Below, piece after piece: positions 1-5,108 of a stretch of DNA of 5,108 bases. The stretch's first letter is position 1; each line of letters starts with the position of its first letter. The stretch is taken from NCBI GenBank assembly GCA_017537045.1, contig JAFYLN010000005.1, positions 1 to 5,108 of the forward strand, in the 5' to 3' direction. This stretch comes from Oscillospiraceae bacterium (GTDB lineage Bacteria; Bacillota_A; Clostridia; Oscillospirales; Oscillospiraceae). A program made the translations under genes and the position numbers. The notes beneath the pieces are model-generated. The model had not been told where the DNA came from. It ran no database searches and was given only the letters and a program-made list of their open reading frames with translations.

Positions 1-3
1 ATG

Positions 4-11
4 AAAGGAGG
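4..11 (+). promoter_or_regulatory. Ribosome binding site of the first ECF sigma gene
   Basis: AAAGGAGG lies six bases before the ATG at 18 and fixes that start. The operon promoter must lie upstream, outside the window. Confidence 0.85.
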
Positions 12-17
12 AGCTGT

Positions 18-515
18 ATGAAACAACTGCTGGCAGAACTGTTTGAAAAGTACTATATAGACGTCTATACATACCTTTATAGCATGTGTCATGATGCTTC
101 CCTTTCGGAGGATCTGGCATCAGATGTTTTTCTGGAGGTGGTAAAGTCCATCTCCACCTTCCGTGGGCAATCCGATATCAAAACCTGGCTCTTTTCGATA
201 GCCCGTCACCGGTGGTTTACTTACCTAAAAAGAAAGAAACGGCAGGTGCAGACAGAGAGTATTCACGAGCTCTACGATACAGCCGAGCTTGGCACAACGG
301 ATGCTGTAAATGAAGTTGCTGAACTGATTCAGGAATTACTATCCGGCGAGTCGACACTGACCCGGGATGTGGTCCAGATGCGAATCGATGGTTACTCCTA
401 CTACGAGATCGCAAGCAAGCATAAGATTTCCGAAAACTCCGCCCGTGTCGTGTATTTCCGGGCAAAGTCCAAAATCAGAAAATACCTTGAAAAGGAGGGG
501 TTCCGCTATGAATAA
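18..515 (+). CDS. ECF-type RNA polymerase sigma factor (sigma-70 family)
   Basis: A 165-residue protein, the normal size for a minimal ECF sigma factor, which directs RNA polymerase to a small set of envelope-stress or similar promoters. Region 2 spans about residues 5-75: the region 2.2 core-binding helix is SEDLASDVFLEVV (30-42), followed by the DIKTWLFSIARHRW stretch (53-66) and a basic KRKKR end, the part that melts and reads the -10. Region 4 spans about 100-160, with a helix-turn-helix at GYSYYEIASKHKISENSARVVYFRAKSKIRKYL (125-157) for -35 recognition. There is no region 1 or 3. The start is set by AAAGGAGG six bases upstream. The 3' end overlaps the next gene by eight bases, and its last codons carry that gene's ribosome binding site, so sigma and anti-sigma synthesis are probably coupled. 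I cannot assign a named subgroup or a regulon from the sequence. Confidence 0.95.
   Translation: MKQLLAELFEKYYIDVYTYLYSMCHDASLSEDLASDVFLEVVKSISTFRGQSDIKTWLFSIARHRWFTYLKRKKRQVQTESIHELYDTAELGTTDAVNEVAELIQELLSGESTLTRDVVQMRIDGYSYYEIASKHKISENSARVVYFRAKSKIRKYLEKEGFRYE
489..502 (+). promoter_or_regulatory. Ribosome binding site inside the sigma coding end
   Basis: GAAAAGGAGGGGTT encodes the E-K-E-G part of the sigma C-terminus and places AAGGAGG nine bases before the ATG at 508. It decides the anti-sigma start in favour of 508 over an upstream in-frame ATG at 367. The same 14 bases recur at the end of the second sigma gene on the - strand. Confidence 0.85.
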
Positions 516-1026
516 GATCAGTTGTGATATGTGCATCGACCTGATGCCGTTGGTTCAGGACGGTGTTGCAAGCGAAGACAGCCGGAATGCTGTTCTGCAG
601 CACCTGCAGGAATGCCCTGACTGCAGGGCGCTTTACGAGGGTGAAATCCCGACACCTTCCAACACGAAAGAAATTCTCGGGAAAGTAAAGCGCAGAGCGC
701 AACTGTTCTCTGCCATGGTCATGATGTTCGGTATCTTCTACGGTCTGATGCTGACTGCCGGCAACGGTATCTTCATGAATGTGATCATCATGCCCATCAT
801 CGGAGGAATCGGTTATTACCTGTTCCGCTGGAAGGCACTCTTTATTATTCCTCCCCTGCTCCTTGTCACACATTTCATTACAAATGCACTGGGTTTGGGT
901 GGCGAAGGACTTATGCCGGTTGAGGTTGTCCTATGGACTGCGATCTATTGCGGTGTTGCTTTGGTTGGCTTTGTCATTGCCGCCCTGCTCCACTTTGCCT
1001 TCAAGAAGGAGGATGATTCAAAATGA
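508..1026 (+). CDS. Zinc-finger (zf-HC2) anti-sigma factor with multiple membrane helices
   Basis: A 172-residue protein, probably the inhibitor of the sigma factor encoded just before it. The N-terminal cytoplasmic domain (1-60) carries the zinc-associated anti-sigma motif HLQECPDC (H32, C36, C39), preceded by CDMC (C6, C9). In this family the domain clamps the sigma factor and may bind zinc. The rest is membrane-embedded: about four hydrophobic segments at roughly 66-85, 88-106, 110-128 and 138-165, then a charged KKEDDSK tail. The frame stays open upstream to an ATG at 367, but 508 is the right start because it follows a strong ribosome binding site and begins the conserved domain. It overlaps the sigma gene by eight bases and the next gene by ATGA. 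Most zf-HC2 anti-sigmas have one helix; this multi-helix form suggests a membrane signal rather than a large outside sensor domain. Confidence 0.9.
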   Translation: MNKISCDMCIDLMPLVQDGVASEDSRNAVLQHLQECPDCRALYEGEIPTPSNTKEILGKVKRRAQLFSAMVMMFGIFYGLMLTAGNGIFMNVIIMPIIGGIGYYLFRWKALFIIPPLLLVTHFITNALGLGGEGLMPVEVVLWTAIYCGVALVGFVIAALLHFAFKKEDDSK

Positions 1027-1820
1027 AAAAGAAAGTTCTTAAGATCATTGCCTTTATCATTGCCATCGCTCTGATATTGGGTATCTGCTGGGTGGCCAAT
1101 GGCTTGAATGGCAATCCCATATCAAAGATGCTTGCGAAAAAGGCAGCAAATGAATACCTGGAAGCGAATTTCCCGGATACAGATTACTATATCGAGGAAC
1201 TGGGCTTTAGCTTCAAGTTTACAAACTACTACGCCCATGTGCGCTCCAAAACCAGTATGGACACGCAGTTTACGCTGGAAATCGATATGTTAGGAAATGT
1301 CTATTTCGACACCTACGAATCTGTAACCGGTGGCTTTGTGACCGCTCGCCGTGTAGGGCAGGAGTATCGTGAGCTGACAGATCAGATTTTTGAAGATCCT
1401 TCCTTCATTTATAAGTCCGAAATTCAGTATGGTACACTGGAAATCTACCCCCAGGAGGCTTTTGATGATCCCCATGTAACCGATATTCCCGAATACGCTC
1501 TTGTTCAGAATGAACTAATTCTGGATAAGATCTACGATGTTCGTGAATTAGGCAGACAGGCTGGCCATTTGATCGTATATATAGATAACCAGGAATTGTC
1601 CTTTGAAAACGCAGCTAATATTCTGCTGGTTATCCGTGAGATATTTGATAGTGCAAATATTCCATTTTATGCGATTGACTTAACCTTGCGAACCAATGGC
1701 GAACGCATTAACTTTGACCACTTCCCCTATGAGGACATTTATGAAGACGGACTCATCGAACGCATCAAAGCTGCGCACGAAGAGCTTGAAGCTTACTATG
1801 CAGAGCAGGACGGCAAGTAA
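1023..1820 (+). CDS. YfjL-like membrane-anchored protein
   Basis: A 265-residue protein with a KKK start and one hydrophobic segment (about 5-25), then a soluble domain expected outside the membrane. The segment after the helix, GNPISKMLAKKAANEYLEANFPD (split here as GNPISKMLAKK at 30-40 and AANEYLEANFPD at 41-52), followed by an EELGFSFKFTNYYAHV-type strand and a later LEIDMLGNVYFDTYE stretch, resembles the YfjL-like proteins of Firmicutes as I remember them. Those have no established biochemical role. The C-terminal half (about 150-265) is a second globular part rich in acidic residues. The start ATG overlaps the preceding stop as ATGA, with AAGGAGG ten bases upstream (1006-1012). Its position in the operon suggests an accessory sensor or a sigma-regulated envelope protein. 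The family call is from memory of sequence pattern; a generic lipid-facing or PepSY-like fold is an alternative. Confidence 0.8.
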   Translation: MKKKVLKIIAFIIAIALILGICWVANGLNGNPISKMLAKKAANEYLEANFPDTDYYIEELGFSFKFTNYYAHVRSKTSMDTQFTLEIDMLGNVYFDTYESVTGGFVTARRVGQEYRELTDQIFEDPSFIYKSEIQYGTLEIYPQEAFDDPHVTDIPEYALVQNELILDKIYDVRELGRQAGHLIVYIDNQELSFENAANILLVIREIFDSANIPFYAIDLTLRTNGERINFDHFPYEDIYEDGLIERIKAAHEELEAYYAEQDGK

Positions 1821-1835
1821 CCGGAGGATATCGAC

Positions 1836-2168
1836 ATGAAAAGAATTCTGTATTTTCTTCCCTCTATACTAGTTCTGGCATTTCTGGCATTCATTTTGCT
1901 TGCATTAGGTAATCCTTCGACCGATCTTCAGGAATATTTAGTCGGAGCAGGCATCCTTCTCGTATTTCTTATCTCCGATTTTCTTCTGTTTAGGAAATTG
2001 TGGTTTGGCTGTATTCCTGGAGCACTCCTGGGAGCATATGTAATCTACTACGGATCTCAATACCATGGTCAGGTAATGGATGAAAGACCAGTTGGAGCGA
2101 TCATTTTTGCGTACTATGCTATTATCGGAATCATTACTTTTTACCGCAAAAAGAAAGCTTCCAAATAG
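1836..2168 (+). CDS. Small four-helix integral membrane protein, function unknown
   Basis: A 110-residue protein that is almost entirely membrane-embedded. Hydrophobic segments lie at about 4-25, 35-52, 56-73 and 85-103, with a KKKASK basic tail that, by the positive-inside rule, favours a cytoplasmic C-terminus. GGAGG (1823-1827) sits eight bases before the ATG. The gene starts 15 bases after the YfjL-like gene and is the last of the four-gene operon. I do not recognise the family. Small multi-helix proteins at the end of ECF operons sometimes assist the anti-sigma factor, as YhdK does with YhdL for SigM in Bacillus subtilis; whether this one does is inference from position only. Confidence 0.85.
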   Translation: MKRILYFLPSILVLAFLAFILLALGNPSTDLQEYLVGAGILLVFLISDFLLFRKLWFGCIPGALLGAYVIYYGSQYHGQVMDERPVGAIIFAYYAIIGIITFYRKKKASK

Positions 2169-2247
2169 TTCATGAATTCTCCAAGGATTGTTCTCAAATC
2201 CGTTATTCCTCTGTCATAATCAGAAATTATCCTATATTCATGAAAGA

Positions 2248-2269
2248 CAGCGGAAGCCGTGAGCCGCTG
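2248..2269 (+). repeat. Short inverted repeat in the intergenic region
   Basis: CAGCGG and CCGCTG form a six-base-pair stem around a ten-base loop, followed by a pyrimidine-rich stretch rather than a clean T run. It may be a weak pause site before the main terminator. The remainder of 2169-2311 holds nothing I can assign. Confidence 0.3.
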
Positions 2270-2311
2270 ACCTTTCTCCTCTTTTCTACCTCTCTTCTTT
2301 CCAAACCAACA

Positions 2312-2350
2312 GGAAGACCCCGCTGCACCTCAAATGCAGCGGGGTTTTCC
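2312..2350. terminator. Intrinsic terminator, probably bidirectional, between convergent operons
   Basis: A perfect ten-base-pair GC-rich stem (CCCCGCTGCA, 2318-2327, against TGCAGCGGGG, 2335-2344) closes a seven-base loop, followed by TTTT on the + strand. Flanking AT-rich bases extend the pairing to about 16 base pairs with one G-T. It serves the four-gene + operon. It also begins three bases beyond the stop codon of the - strand anti-sigma gene; on that strand the tail after the core stem is T-rich but interrupted, so termination there is likely but weaker. Confidence 0.88.
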
Positions 2351-2353
2351 TAC

Positions 2354-3211
2354 TTATGCGAATGGACAATCATACTTGATATAGATATTGAATCCTGTGT
2401 GGTGAGTTTCTCCATTTTCGCCGACAGGTGCAGTATGCCACTCAGTGGATACCAGAATTACATTAGTATCTTCAGGATTTGCAAAGATTTCATACGCACC
2501 TTCGTTACATGCTAATGTGCCTGTGGGTACCGTATCATACCCTGTAAAATCCGCAACACCAACAGATACAAAACCTTTAGGAGCTTCTCCCTTAATGCGG
2601 ATACCATAGGTAGCTTCCATTATTTCATAGTATTCATAACTAACATCGGCGTACTCTCCGCTTGGGTATACACTCCACATTGAAATATAGTAATCTCCGT
2701 TATAGCACACAATATCTCGTCCGCGTAATCTGATATCTACATACCGAACATAGGCGATGTGCGGCTCGGTCCTGTTTAGCGTTCCAGATGCATCTACTGA
2801 TCCATCGGTTAAAACCTCTTGTGATACATATACCCACTCTGGAATGTTAGGATTAGTGTAGTACGGACATTTTTCAAATCCTCCAACATCTGTTTCTCCT
2901 GTATAAGAGAAGCCGTCGGGTAGCTCTTTTGACATAGAAAGATGTGGAGAAATCAAATATTGCATCCCGTTGACAATAAAACCAGCAGGACCAGTACTAG
3001 ACGCACCTGGATCACTTGATTCCTGGGGAGATTCAGGTGTCCGGTAGAAAACAGAAGGTATCACAATAGCCATTACTATACATAGACAAGCTGCCAAGGC
3101 TCCCCATTTCATCCATACAGGTCGCCTCTTAGTACTGCGCAAAGCTTCTACAGTCTGAATCATATCGTCTTCGATTCCGACAAGAGAATCAATTATTTGA
3201 TTTTTGCTCAT
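2354..3211 (-). CDS. Single-pass membrane anti-sigma factor (no zinc finger)
   Basis: A 285-residue protein, probable regulator of the ECF sigma factor encoded directly upstream. The short cytoplasmic head (1-35) contains GIEDDMIQTVEALRSTKRRPVW, an acidic-then-basic pattern I know from the many clostridial proteins paired with this sigma type. One membrane helix follows (about 36-56, WGALAACLCIVMAIVIPSVF). A Ser/Pro/Gly-rich linker (58-76) leads to a soluble outer domain of about 200 residues rich in Tyr, Asp and Gly, which I do not recognise. There is no HX3CX2C motif. The ATG overlaps the sigma stop as ATGA, and AAGGAGG lies ten bases upstream inside the sigma gene, so translation is probably coupled. 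The outer domain would sense an envelope or extracellular signal; that and the anti-sigma role are inferred from architecture and position, not shown by a catalytic or binding motif. Confidence 0.85.
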   Translation of the reverse strand: MSKNQIIDSLVGIEDDMIQTVEALRSTKRRPVWMKWGALAACLCIVMAIVIPSVFYRTPESPQESSDPGASSTGPAGFIVNGMQYLISPHLSMSKELPDGFSYTGETDVGGFEKCPYYTNPNIPEWVYVSQEVLTDGSVDASGTLNRTEPHIAYVRYVDIRLRGRDIVCYNGDYYISMWSVYPSGEYADVSYEYYEIMEATYGIRIKGEAPKGFVSVGVADFTGYDTVPTGTLACNEGAYEIFANPEDTNVILVSTEWHTAPVGENGETHHTGFNIYIKYDCPFA

Positions 3212-3768
3212 AAATCAAACCCCTCCTTTTCGAGATATGCCTTGAGACTTTGGCGGGTACGATATAGCATACTCTTGGCTCTGGACTCACTCATGCCGCA
3301 GTATGCAGCAACATCTTTGAGGGAATCAAAGAAATAGTACCTGCCGATGAACGTATTCCGGGCATCCTTGGGTAGTGTGCGCAGGAAGCGATTGATCGCA
3401 TCGATCAGCAGCTTGGCATCCAGTTCCTGTTCCGGTGTGGTGCCGTCGGAAAAGCTGTCCCCCAGTTCGTCCAGAGAAAGCGCATATTCTGAAGCATATC
3501 GCTTCAGGCGATTCTGTTTTCTGAACATATCGATGGTGATCTGCCGGGTGATTTTGCTCAGATATGTGGACAACACACTTGGTCTATTGGTCGGCATAGA
3601 ATTCCAGGCAGCCAGATATGTATCATTGACGCACTCCTGGCTATCCTCATAGTCAGCCAGAATGTTATATGCCACTTTGGCCAGGTATGATCCATACTTC
3701 ATTTGAGTCTGATGGATAGCATCTTCATTACGATCCCAGTATAGATTTACAATCTGATCATCTTTCAT
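3208..3768 (-). CDS. ECF-type RNA polymerase sigma factor, common clostridial type
   Basis: A 186-residue sigma-70 family protein. Region 2 covers about residues 15-90: DSQECVNDTYLAAWNSMP (42-59) is the region 2.2 core-binding helix with the NDTYLAAWNS signature typical of this clostridial group, and STYLSKITRQITIDMFRKQ (67-85) covers 2.3-2.4. An acidic linker (98-118) leads to region 4 (about 120-183), with the helix-turn-helix SLKDVAAYCGMSESRAKSMLYRTRQSLKAYL. Sequence similarity to the first sigma factor of the window is low apart from the LEKEGF tail, so the two belong to different ECF groups. GGAGGTG five bases before the ATG fixes the start. The gene is preceded by an extended -10 promoter and followed, with an ATGA overlap, by its probable anti-sigma gene. 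The regulon cannot be read from the window. Confidence 0.95.
   Translation of the reverse strand: MKDDQIVNLYWDRNEDAIHQTQMKYGSYLAKVAYNILADYEDSQECVNDTYLAAWNSMPTNRPSVLSTYLSKITRQITIDMFRKQNRLKRYASEYALSLDELGDSFSDGTTPEQELDAKLLIDAINRFLRTLPKDARNTFIGRYYFFDSLKDVAAYCGMSESRAKSMLYRTRQSLKAYLEKEGFDL
3218..3231 (-). promoter_or_regulatory. Ribosome binding site inside the second sigma gene's end
   Basis: On the - strand GAAAAGGAGGGGTT encodes E-K-E-G near the sigma C-terminus and puts AAGGAGG ten bases before the anti-sigma ATG. It is identical over 14 bases to the site at 489-502 in the other sigma gene. Confidence 0.85.
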
Positions 3769-3808
3769 AGGCGCACCTCCCTTCCCGTTTGTTCTAATTT
3801 AGGCGCCT
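3769..3808 (-). promoter_or_regulatory. Inverted repeat flanking the sigma ribosome binding site
   Basis: AGGCGC and GCGCCT (3803-3808 and 3769-3774) can form a six-base-pair GC-rich stem in the mRNA leader. The loop of 28 bases holds most of the GGGAGG ribosome binding site and the second arm touches the ATG. If it forms, it could limit initiation. The left arm is also part of an eight-base palindrome (AGGCGCCT, 3801-3808). The long loop makes stability uncertain. Confidence 0.35.
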
Positions 3809-3858
3809 TCACTATATATCCCGTCATCGAATTGGTTTGGTTTTATGATTTCCAGAAT

Positions 3859-3867
3859 ATTATAGCA
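3859..3867 (-). promoter_or_regulatory. Extended -10 promoter for the second sigma operon
   Basis: The - strand reads TGCTATAAT, a perfect consensus TGnTATAAT extended -10, about 90 bases before the sigma ATG. No good -35 lies 17 bases upstream (that position falls in the terminator of the preceding gene), which fits an extended -10 promoter used by the housekeeping sigma. Transcription would start near 3852 and give a leader of about 80 bases. Confidence 0.6.
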
Positions 3868-3903
3868 TAAAAAAAGAGCAGCTTCCACCAGGGAAACTGC
3901 TCT
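3868..3903 (-). terminator. Intrinsic terminator of the truncated - strand gene
   Basis: On the - strand AGAGCAG (3903-3897) pairs with CTGCTCT (3881-3875); four more pairs above one mismatch close a five-base loop, and a run of T follows (3874-3869). It starts five bases after the stop at 3909 and abuts the extended -10 of the next operon. Confidence 0.88.
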
Positions 3904-3908
3904 CATAC

Positions 3909-4739
3909 TCATTTCATTGCGGGAATCATGATCCAGTCCTTATAGCTGCCATCCTTAGAGGAAAGCTCAAATAGATACACAGGCTGATAGAACCCTTTTG
4001 TATCGATTCTATAGCTCAGTTTACAGGATAGAACTGTTACATCATTAGGCCTTTCAACTTCGAAGAACACTCCATCGTTGAATTTACCATCGCACAGACG
4101 CTCAAAGGCTTCTTCAGGAGAAATAACGGCTACATTTTCGTTGTAGGTATAGGACAGCAGATTGTTCTGCACTTCACGGATGGAGCCGTCCTCTGCATAC
4201 CGGCAGCGAAGAGTGCCATCTACCATAACTGCCCCGTCGATACGTTGCTCTACTGTAAAGGTGTGCCAGCCGTTCCCTTCTACATCAAACTCCGCATACT
4301 CGGGGATATAAACGGGCAGATGTGCCAGAGCCTTTTCAATGGCTTCCCTCTCCCCATCAACCCAGACAGGATCATCTCCAAAGCCACAGTGATATTCGTA
4401 ACTGGGATCCAGATAGGACACGAACAGGAAATGGCTTCCGTTCTCGTCACCGGACTGATCCATGTAGTAAGCTGCTTCCTGGTAATAGGAGATGGTGGTA
4501 TATTCCGCACCAACGAGCTTTCTAAACTCCTCACCGAAGGCATTGCATTCTTCTATGGACCGGGTCTGCGTCTTGTAAACGGCAATTTCCCCTTCTACAG
4601 AAGGCAGCTCACATCCCAAAGTCCAAACGGTATCACTGGTATTATTGGTGTAGGCTGGTGCATTAGGAAGATTTCCGTATTTCTTGCACTCGTGTGCGCC
4701 AATAGAGGAGAACCACGCAAACCACTTCTGATTGTGCTT
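3909..4739 (-). pseudogene. 5'-truncated gene for an extracytoplasmic protein, possibly an anti-sigma or lipoprotein sensor domain
   Basis: The reading frame is open on the - strand from a TAG at 4740-4742 down to the stop at 3909-3911, about 276 codons. The only usual start codon near its beginning is a TTG at 4617-4619 with no ribosome binding site, yet protein-like sequence (KKYGNLPNAPAYTNN and onward) continues upstream of it, so the true start is missing. No signal peptide or membrane helix is left. The product is a soluble Tyr/Glu/Asp-rich domain ending in LSYRIDTKGFYQPVYLFELS...IMIPAMK. That ending recalls PepSY/YcdB-like outer domains of clostridial anti-sigma and lipoproteins, but I cannot name the family firmly. 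A normal terminator follows. Either a rearrangement removed the 5' end or a frameshift near 4740 separates it from an upstream IAAC lipobox-like frame. If the TTG is used, a 236-residue protein would result. Confidence 0.65.
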
Positions 4740-4906
4740 CTAGCAGCTGCACAGGCTGCAATCAAGTAAGGCAGGAGAACAGTAACTATTTGCTGTTTGC
4801 CTCCTTCACTGTGACCTGCGAAGATGCGAAAGCGTACATGTACAGCTTGAGCAGCAAACGCAGAGTTCACAAATGGAAGGACATTCGGGTAAACCTTTAT
4901 ATCTAA
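4706..4906 (+). other. Open frame without a start, possible 3' remnant of a gene
   Basis: This + strand frame is open for 66 codons from just after a TAG (4703-4705) to a TAA at 4904-4906. It ends in a basic, ordinary-looking C-terminus (CEDAKAYMYSL, then SSKRRVHKWKDIRVNLYI), and the terminator hairpin begins five bases later, as it would after a real gene. There is no start codon with a ribosome binding site, and the first 34 bases overlap the truncated - strand gene. It may be the tail of a gene cut at the same junction, or chance. I do not recognise the residues. The surrounding 4740-4911 holds no other assignable gene; only a ten-base palindrome GTACATGTAC (4834-4843) and an imperfect hairpin near 4769-4802 stand out. 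Confidence 0.25.
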
Positions 4907-4911
4907 CCCAG

Positions 4912-4944
4912 AATCCCCAACCGTTTCGACGGTTGGGGATTTTT
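4912..4944 (+). terminator. Intrinsic terminator before the tnpV promoter
   Basis: AATCCCCAACCG (4912-4923) pairs perfectly with CGGTTGGGGATT (4930-4941) around a TTTCGA loop and runs into TTTTT (4940-4944). It points along the + strand, although no intact + gene precedes it in the window. Confidence 0.88.
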
Positions 4945-4960
4945 GTCATTTGCGGCACAT

Positions 4961-4989
4961 TTGTCTTGTAGACCTGCTTTCGTTACAAT
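4961..4989 (+). promoter_or_regulatory. Promoter of the tnpV-like gene
   Basis: TTGTCT (-35, 4961-4966) and TACAAT (-10, 4984-4989) are separated by an ideal 17 bases and lie 31 bases before the ATG at 5021. A TTGTA / TACAA inverted repeat (4966-4970 and 4984-4988) overlaps the spacer and -10 and could be an operator. Confidence 0.7.
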
Positions 4990-5020
4990 GGTGGTAGAAA
5001 GAATAAAGGAGGCGAAGCAA

Positions 5021-5108
5021 ATGAAATCAACTTTTGAAGAACTGGGCGGTACCTACAAGCAAGTGGGCGACTATCTATTACCGGATATAGAGGTACCGGA
5101 AAATCCGG
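5021..5108 (+). CDS. tnpV: TnpV-type transposon-encoded protein, N-terminal part (runs off the window)
   Basis: The first 29 codons begin MKSTFEELGGTYKQVGDYLLPD, which matches the characteristic start of TnpV-family proteins (about 110-125 residues) found in Tn4451-type and related mobilisable elements of clostridia. TnpV is a small accessory protein of these elements; its exact role is not settled. AAAGGAGG (5005-5012) lies eight bases before the ATG, and a good promoter precedes it. The gene is cut by the window edge, so completeness and downstream partners are unseen. Its presence marks adjoining mobile DNA; the 3' end and any resistance or recombinase genes would lie to the right. Recognition is from memory of the N-terminal motif only. 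Confidence 0.85.
   Translation, partial: MKSTFEELGGTYKQVGDYLLPDIEVPENP

Noticed and set aside
1..21. A short frame MKGGAV ending in TGA that overlaps the sigma ATG as ATGA, suggesting an upstream coupled gene.
   Set aside because: Any ATGA start creates this TGA, and only seven codons are visible. There is no evidence that an upstream gene really ends here.
367..507. In-frame upstream extension of the zf-HC2 anti-sigma gene to an ATG at 367.
   Set aside because: It lies inside the sigma coding region, has no ribosome binding site, and adds residues unlike the family; the ATG at 508 is well supported.
2240..2515. Plus-strand open frame of 91 codons between the convergent operons.
   Set aside because: It reads through the terminator hairpin and into the reverse of the anti-sigma gene, with no ribosome binding site.
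4245..4769. Plus-strand open frame of 174 codons opposite the truncated gene.
   Set aside because: Its start has no ribosome binding site and most of it is the complement of a frame with clear protein character; the product looks like a shadow.
4834..4843. Perfect palindrome GTACATGTAC, reminiscent of TACA/TGTA operators of BlaI/MecI repressors.
   Set aside because: It is too short, not next to a promoter, and no such regulator is seen in the window.
4595..4870. Minus-strand open frame of 91 codons containing LIAAC.
   Set aside because: It has no good start, and its lower half overlaps the more convincing frame of the truncated gene. Only the lipobox-like segment is kept, as a possible frameshift partner.
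1..5108. CRISPR arrays, tRNA or rRNA genes and long direct repeats.
   Set aside because: None were seen on reading the window; no regularly spaced repeats and no tRNA-like folds were noticed.

Overview
The window looks like a chromosomal stretch from a low-to-mid-GC Gram-positive, most likely a gut-type clostridium (Lachnospiraceae or Oscillospiraceae relative). The evidence is the strong AAAGGAGG-type ribosome binding sites, tight ATGA gene overlaps, short hairpin-plus-T terminators, and protein families typical of that group: two ECF sigma factors with anti-sigma partners, a YfjL-like protein and a TnpV-type transposon protein. The organism is inferred from these features, not from a marker gene.

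Left block, + strand, 18-2168: a four-gene operon. It runs ECF sigma factor, zinc-finger (HX3CX2C) anti-sigma factor with several membrane segments, a membrane-anchored YfjL-like protein, and a small four-helix membrane protein. The first three genes overlap and the fourth follows after 15 bases, so all are probably co-transcribed and translationally coupled. A strong hairpin at 2312-2350 ends the block.

Middle block, - strand, 3864-2354: a second, unrelated-looking ECF sigma/anti-sigma pair converging on the same hairpin. This sigma factor belongs to the other common clostridial ECF type. Its partner has no zinc-finger motif: it has a short cytoplasmic head, one membrane helix and a large extracytoplasmic domain. 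A consensus extended -10 promoter precedes the pair.

Right block, 3868-5108: a - strand gene for the extracytoplasmic part of a secreted or membrane protein, with its own terminator but no credible start, so it appears truncated or frameshifted at its 5' end near 4703-4742. After that come about 280 bases with no intact gene, a perfect terminator, a good promoter, and the first 29 codons of a tnpV-like gene that runs off the window. The likely history is that mobile DNA arrived beside an older envelope-stress locus and cost one gene its 5' end.

Functionally, the two ECF modules would each hold a sigma factor inactive at the membrane until an envelope signal releases it. No wholly new system is evident. 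The points worth a second look are the facing sigma modules with different anti-sigma designs, the shared ribosome binding site built into the end of both sigma genes, and the damaged gene next to the mobile element.
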